8,531 nucleotides of DNA, from contig JAUVKM010000072.1 of assembly GCA_030596265.1 (NCBI GenBank), positions 1 through 8,531 of the forward strand. The letters run 5' to 3'. The notes under the pieces are model-generated. The model worked only from the letters and a program-made list of their open reading frames with translations, searched no databases and was not told where the DNA came from. The stretch comes from Candidatus Cloacimonadota bacterium. GTDB lineage: Bacteria > Cloacimonadota > Cloacimonadia > Cloacimonadales > TCS61. Shown here in pieces: positions 6,490 through 8,531 of this stretch. Both the position numbers and the translations under genes were made by a program. Position 1 is the stretch's first letter. Each line of letters begins with the position of its first letter.

Positions 6490-7192
6490 TCCTCATAAGT
6501 GATTCATAATATGCTGGAATCTTTGTTGCAAATGTCATCTTCTCCTTTGAGAATGGGTGAGTGATCGCGAGGGATGCTGCATGAAGCATAAGCCTTTTGA
6601 TGCTTTTTTCTTTTACTCCATATTTCTTGTCACCAACCACTGCACAACCCTTATCCGCCAGATGAACCCGGATCTGATTTTTTCTGCCTGTTAGCAGATC
6701 AATTTCCAAAAGACTGTATCTAGAAGATTCCTTTAGAACTTTATATCCGGTCTTAGCAAGTTTACCTTTTTTGAGATCAGTAACAGAATACATTCTATGA
6801 ACACTGTTTTCCGCTAAATAGGAAGAAATTACTTCCTCTTTATGCGGCATTGTTCCATGAACCAGAGCATAATACTTCTTACTAAAATCTTGCCACTCTT
6901 CCTGCAGATAACGCTTGGCTTTCTCGTTCTTGGCAAAAACAATAACACCGGAAGTATCCTTATCAAGCCGATGCACAATAAATACCCGTCGTCTCGATTT
7001 CTGATTCCCTTTGCGCACATATTCATTCAAGAGAAAATAAGCTGTTTTGTCTCTCACCTTTTCACTACTTACTGTTAAAAGACCATTCACCTTATCAACA
7101 ACAATGATATCCCGATCTTCATAGAGAATTGTTAGTCCCCTCGGCTGATATCTTTTGGGTGGTCTTTTAAATTGCTTAATACTTTCCTGCAT
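6485..7192 (-). CDS. RluA-family RNA pseudouridine synthase
   Basis: This 235-residue cytoplasmic enzyme is predicted to convert specific uridines in rRNA or tRNA to pseudouridine. The family signature is VHRLDKDTSG at residues 73-82, with D77 as the expected catalytic aspartate. Other motifs are the opening strand ILYEDRDIIVVDKVNGLL (22-39, where many members read KPaG), GRKNQIRVHLA (169-179), VVGDKKYG (185-192) and LMLHA (201-205). No S4 RNA-binding domain precedes the catalytic core, as in RluA-like rather than RluC/RluD-like members, and the length fits. I chose ATG at 7192: AAAGGA (7207-7202 on this strand) lies 9 bases upstream. A GTG at 7213 would add seven residues but would place that site inside the gene. 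The gene runs convergently towards the beta-helix operon. Substrate specificity cannot be read from the sequence, so I give no symbol. Confidence 0.92.
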   Translation of the reverse strand: MQESIKQFKRPPKRYQPRGLTILYEDRDIIVVDKVNGLLTVSSEKVRDKTAYFLLNEYVRKGNQKSRRRVFIVHRLDKDTSGVIVFAKNEKAKRYLQEEWQDFSKKYYALVHGTMPHKEEVISSYLAENSVHRMYSVTDLKKGKLAKTGYKVLKESSRYSLLEIDLLTGRKNQIRVHLADKGCAVVGDKKYGVKEKSIKRLMLHAASLAITHPFSKEKMTFATKIPAYYESLMRS

Positions 7193-7341
7193 AATGTTTA
7201 TTCCTTTATTCACTTTTTATCTTATTGCACAAAAGTTATTTATAAATTCATGAGTCAAGTGATTTGATACGCGAAACCAATACACGATAAATTCCTTGTC
7301 ATGATTAATAAATTTTAAATTTTTGTTTTGAAATATATATA

Positions 7342-7513
7342 TTAATTCTGCAAAATAGAATGTGTTTTGTCATCCTGACGTATCTTGCACGTTGTTCTTT
7401 GGAAGGATCTCGTTGTTTCATTAATAGTTAAGCTGAGAGATCATCCAAGAGATTCTTCGAAAGTAAGGCTATAAGTGACCTCAGAAAGGCAAAAAGAGTT
7501 TTCGCAGAATTAA
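7342..7513. repeat. Repeat-like intergenic segment bounded by an inverted repeat
   Basis: This covers most of the 339-bp gap between the two divergent genes. TTAATTCTGCAAAA (7342-7355) and TTTTCGCAGAATTAA (7499-7513) are reverse complements except for one extra base. Inside are GTCATCCTGA (7369-7378), similar to 36-45, and a hairpin: TGGA and GATCTC (7400-7411) pair with GAGATC and TCCA (7437-7447) across a small internal loop. The layout resembles a short non-autonomous mobile repeat, but no target duplication is evident and the ends may be fortuitous. It ends 18 bp before the carbamoyltransferase ATG, so it probably forms part of that gene's leader or promoter region. Confidence 0.35.
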
Positions 7514-7531
7514 AATAAAGGAGAATAAATT

Positions 7532-8531
7532 ATGGCTCATAATTTTCGTAACAGGAATTTTTTGAAATTATTAGATTTCTCACCGGAAGAGATCAATTTT
7601 CTTATCGATCTTTCTTTAGAACTTAAAAAGGCAAAATATGCAGGGAAAGAGCAGCCGACTCTAACCGGAAAGAACATTGCACTCATCTTTGAAAAAGCTT
7701 CTACCAGAACCAGATGTGCCTTTGAAGTTGCAGCTCTCGATCAAGGTGCTCATGTAACTTATCTGGGACCTAGCGGTAGCCAGATAGGTACCAAAGAAAC
7801 AATGAAAGATACAGCTCGCGTATTGGGTAGAATGTATGATGGTATTGAATATCGCGGTTTTGGGCAGGATGTAGTAGAGGTGCTGGGAAAATATGCAGGT
7901 GTTCCTGTTTGGAACGGGCTCACAACTGAGTTCCATCCAACTCAAATCCTTGCTGATTTCCTAACTGCCAAAGAGCATCTGAATAAACCATTTAATAAAA
8001 TGGTTTTCGCTTACGTTGGAGACGGCAGAAACAACATGGGTAATTCACTTATGGTCGGCGGTGCAAAATTGGGAATGGATTTTAGAATTGTAGCTCCCAA
8101 AGAAGTACAGCCGGATGCTGAACTTATAGACCAGTGCAAAGCAATTGCCAGAGAGACCGGAGCAAAGATCAAAATTACAGATAACATCAAAGAAGGCGTG
8201 AAAAATGCTGATGTGATCTACACTGATGTTTGGGTTTCTATGGGAGAACCGGCAGAAGTATGGAAGCAAAGGATAGATCTACTCAAAGATTATCAAGTTA
8301 ATAAGCAGATGATGGAGATGACTGGAAATCCTAAAACTATCTTCATGCACTGCCTGCCTTCATTCCATAATACTTATACAAAAGTTGGAAAAGAAATTTT
8401 TGAAAAATTCGCTCTACCCGAAATGGAAGTTACTGACGAAGTTTTTGAAAGTAAGGCATCTGTAGTTTTTGACGAAGCTGAAAACAGAATGCATACAATT
8501 AAAGCCGTAATGGTTGCGACCTTAGGTCAAT
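7532..8531 (+). CDS. argF: Ornithine carbamoyltransferase (right end cut by window)
   Basis: The enzyme joins carbamoyl phosphate and ornithine to give citrulline and phosphate, in arginine synthesis or, in reverse, in the arginine deiminase pathway. The visible 333 residues contain every key motif: carbamoyl-phosphate loop STRTR (57-61), HPTQ (135-138), ornithine-binding DVWVSMG (232-238) and HCLP (273-276). They run through the C-terminal helix [17 protein letters not shown]. The family is about 334 residues long and the last base in the window is a T, so the stop codon is probably the one being cut. Start: ATG with AAAGGAG (7517-7523) 8 bases upstream. The N-terminus ([13 protein letters not shown]) and KAKYAGKEQ look closer to catabolic ArcB than to ArgF as I remember them. 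In an amino-acid-fermenting lineage a catabolic role is plausible, so arcB is a fair alternative name. Neighbouring arginine genes would lie outside the window. Confidence 0.95.
   Translation, partial: MAHNFRNRNFLKLLDFSPEEINFLIDLSLELKKAKYAGKEQPTLTGKNIALIFEKASTRTRCAFEVAALDQGAHVTYLGPSGSQIGTKETMKDTARVLGRMYDGIEYRGFGQDVVEVLGKYAGVPVWNGLTTEFHPTQILADFLTAKEHLNKPFNKMVFAYVGDGRNNMGNSLMVGGAKLGMDFRIVAPKEVQPDAELIDQCKAIARETGAKIKITDNIKEGVKNADVIYTDVWVSMGEPAEVWKQRIDLLKDYQVNKQMMEMTGNPKTIFMHCLPSFHNTYTKVGKEIFEKFALPEMEVTDEVFESKASVVFDEAENRMHTIKAVMVATLGQ

Noticed and set aside
6842..7078. 78-codon plus-strand frame opposite the pseudouridine synthase
   Set aside because: It overlaps the catalytic motif region of a clear enzyme gene and has no recognisable product.
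7661..8269. Two minus-strand frames opposite the carbamoyltransferase
   Set aside because: Both are mirror images of a conserved coding sequence; neither has start signals.
1..8531. CRISPR array, tRNA or rRNA genes, transposase
   Set aside because: No regularly spaced direct repeats with unique spacers, no cloverleaf or rRNA sequence, and no transposase-like frame were found on either strand.

Overview
The window looks like a chromosomal piece from a low-GC member of the FCB group, most likely Candidatus Cloacimonadota or a close relative. The main evidence is two secreted beta-helix proteins that end in Por/type IX secretion (T9SS)-type sorting domains with the motif FPNPFNPSTTISF / YPNPFNPTTTISF. 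That spelling is typical of Cloacimonadota, Ignavibacteria, Marinimicrobia and similar lineages rather than of classical Bacteroidota. The taxon is an inference; no rRNA or marker gene is present.

Layout. Positions 1-406 carry no gene. They hold a small hairpin-forming dispersed-type repeat (35-80), a heptanucleotide tandem repeat (131-179), and a 13-bp inverted repeat built around two copies of the palindrome TTGTACAA (316-353). A TTG-started 621-residue protein with a PD-(D/E)XK nuclease-like region follows (407-2272, +). The GC-richer gap 2273-2525 contains two tandem attC-like imperfect palindromes, and the second includes a good promoter candidate. Two paralogous secreted beta-helix proteins form an operon (2526-4646 and 4674-6422, +). 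A third element homologous to the first attC-like unit begins 8 bp after that operon and ends against the stop codon of a convergent RluA-family pseudouridine synthase gene (6485-7192, -). The gap 7193-7531 holds a repeat-like segment bounded by an inverted repeat. It is followed by ornithine carbamoyltransferase (7532 to the right edge, +), cut at or within a codon or two of its stop.

Interpretation. By eye, the right part (pseudouridine synthase, ornithine carbamoyltransferase) is clearly richer in GC and looks like core housekeeping sequence. Positions 1-6480 are very AT-rich and look accessory. The most interesting signal is a family of three imperfect palindromes sharing left-arm CCAC, right-arm CGTGGC and an extra unpaired C next to the GTGG block. 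They lie just after the stop codons of the nuclease gene and of the beta-helix operon, and just before the ribosome binding site of the operon. An 11-bp perfect inverted repeat also brackets the nuclease gene. Together this suggests gene-cassette-like units (one carrying the nuclease, one the beta-helix pair) delimited by integron-attC-like or analogous recombination sites. No integrase is visible, and the extra base sits on the arm opposite to that of classical attC sites, so the elements could belong to a different, perhaps undescribed, mobilisation system.
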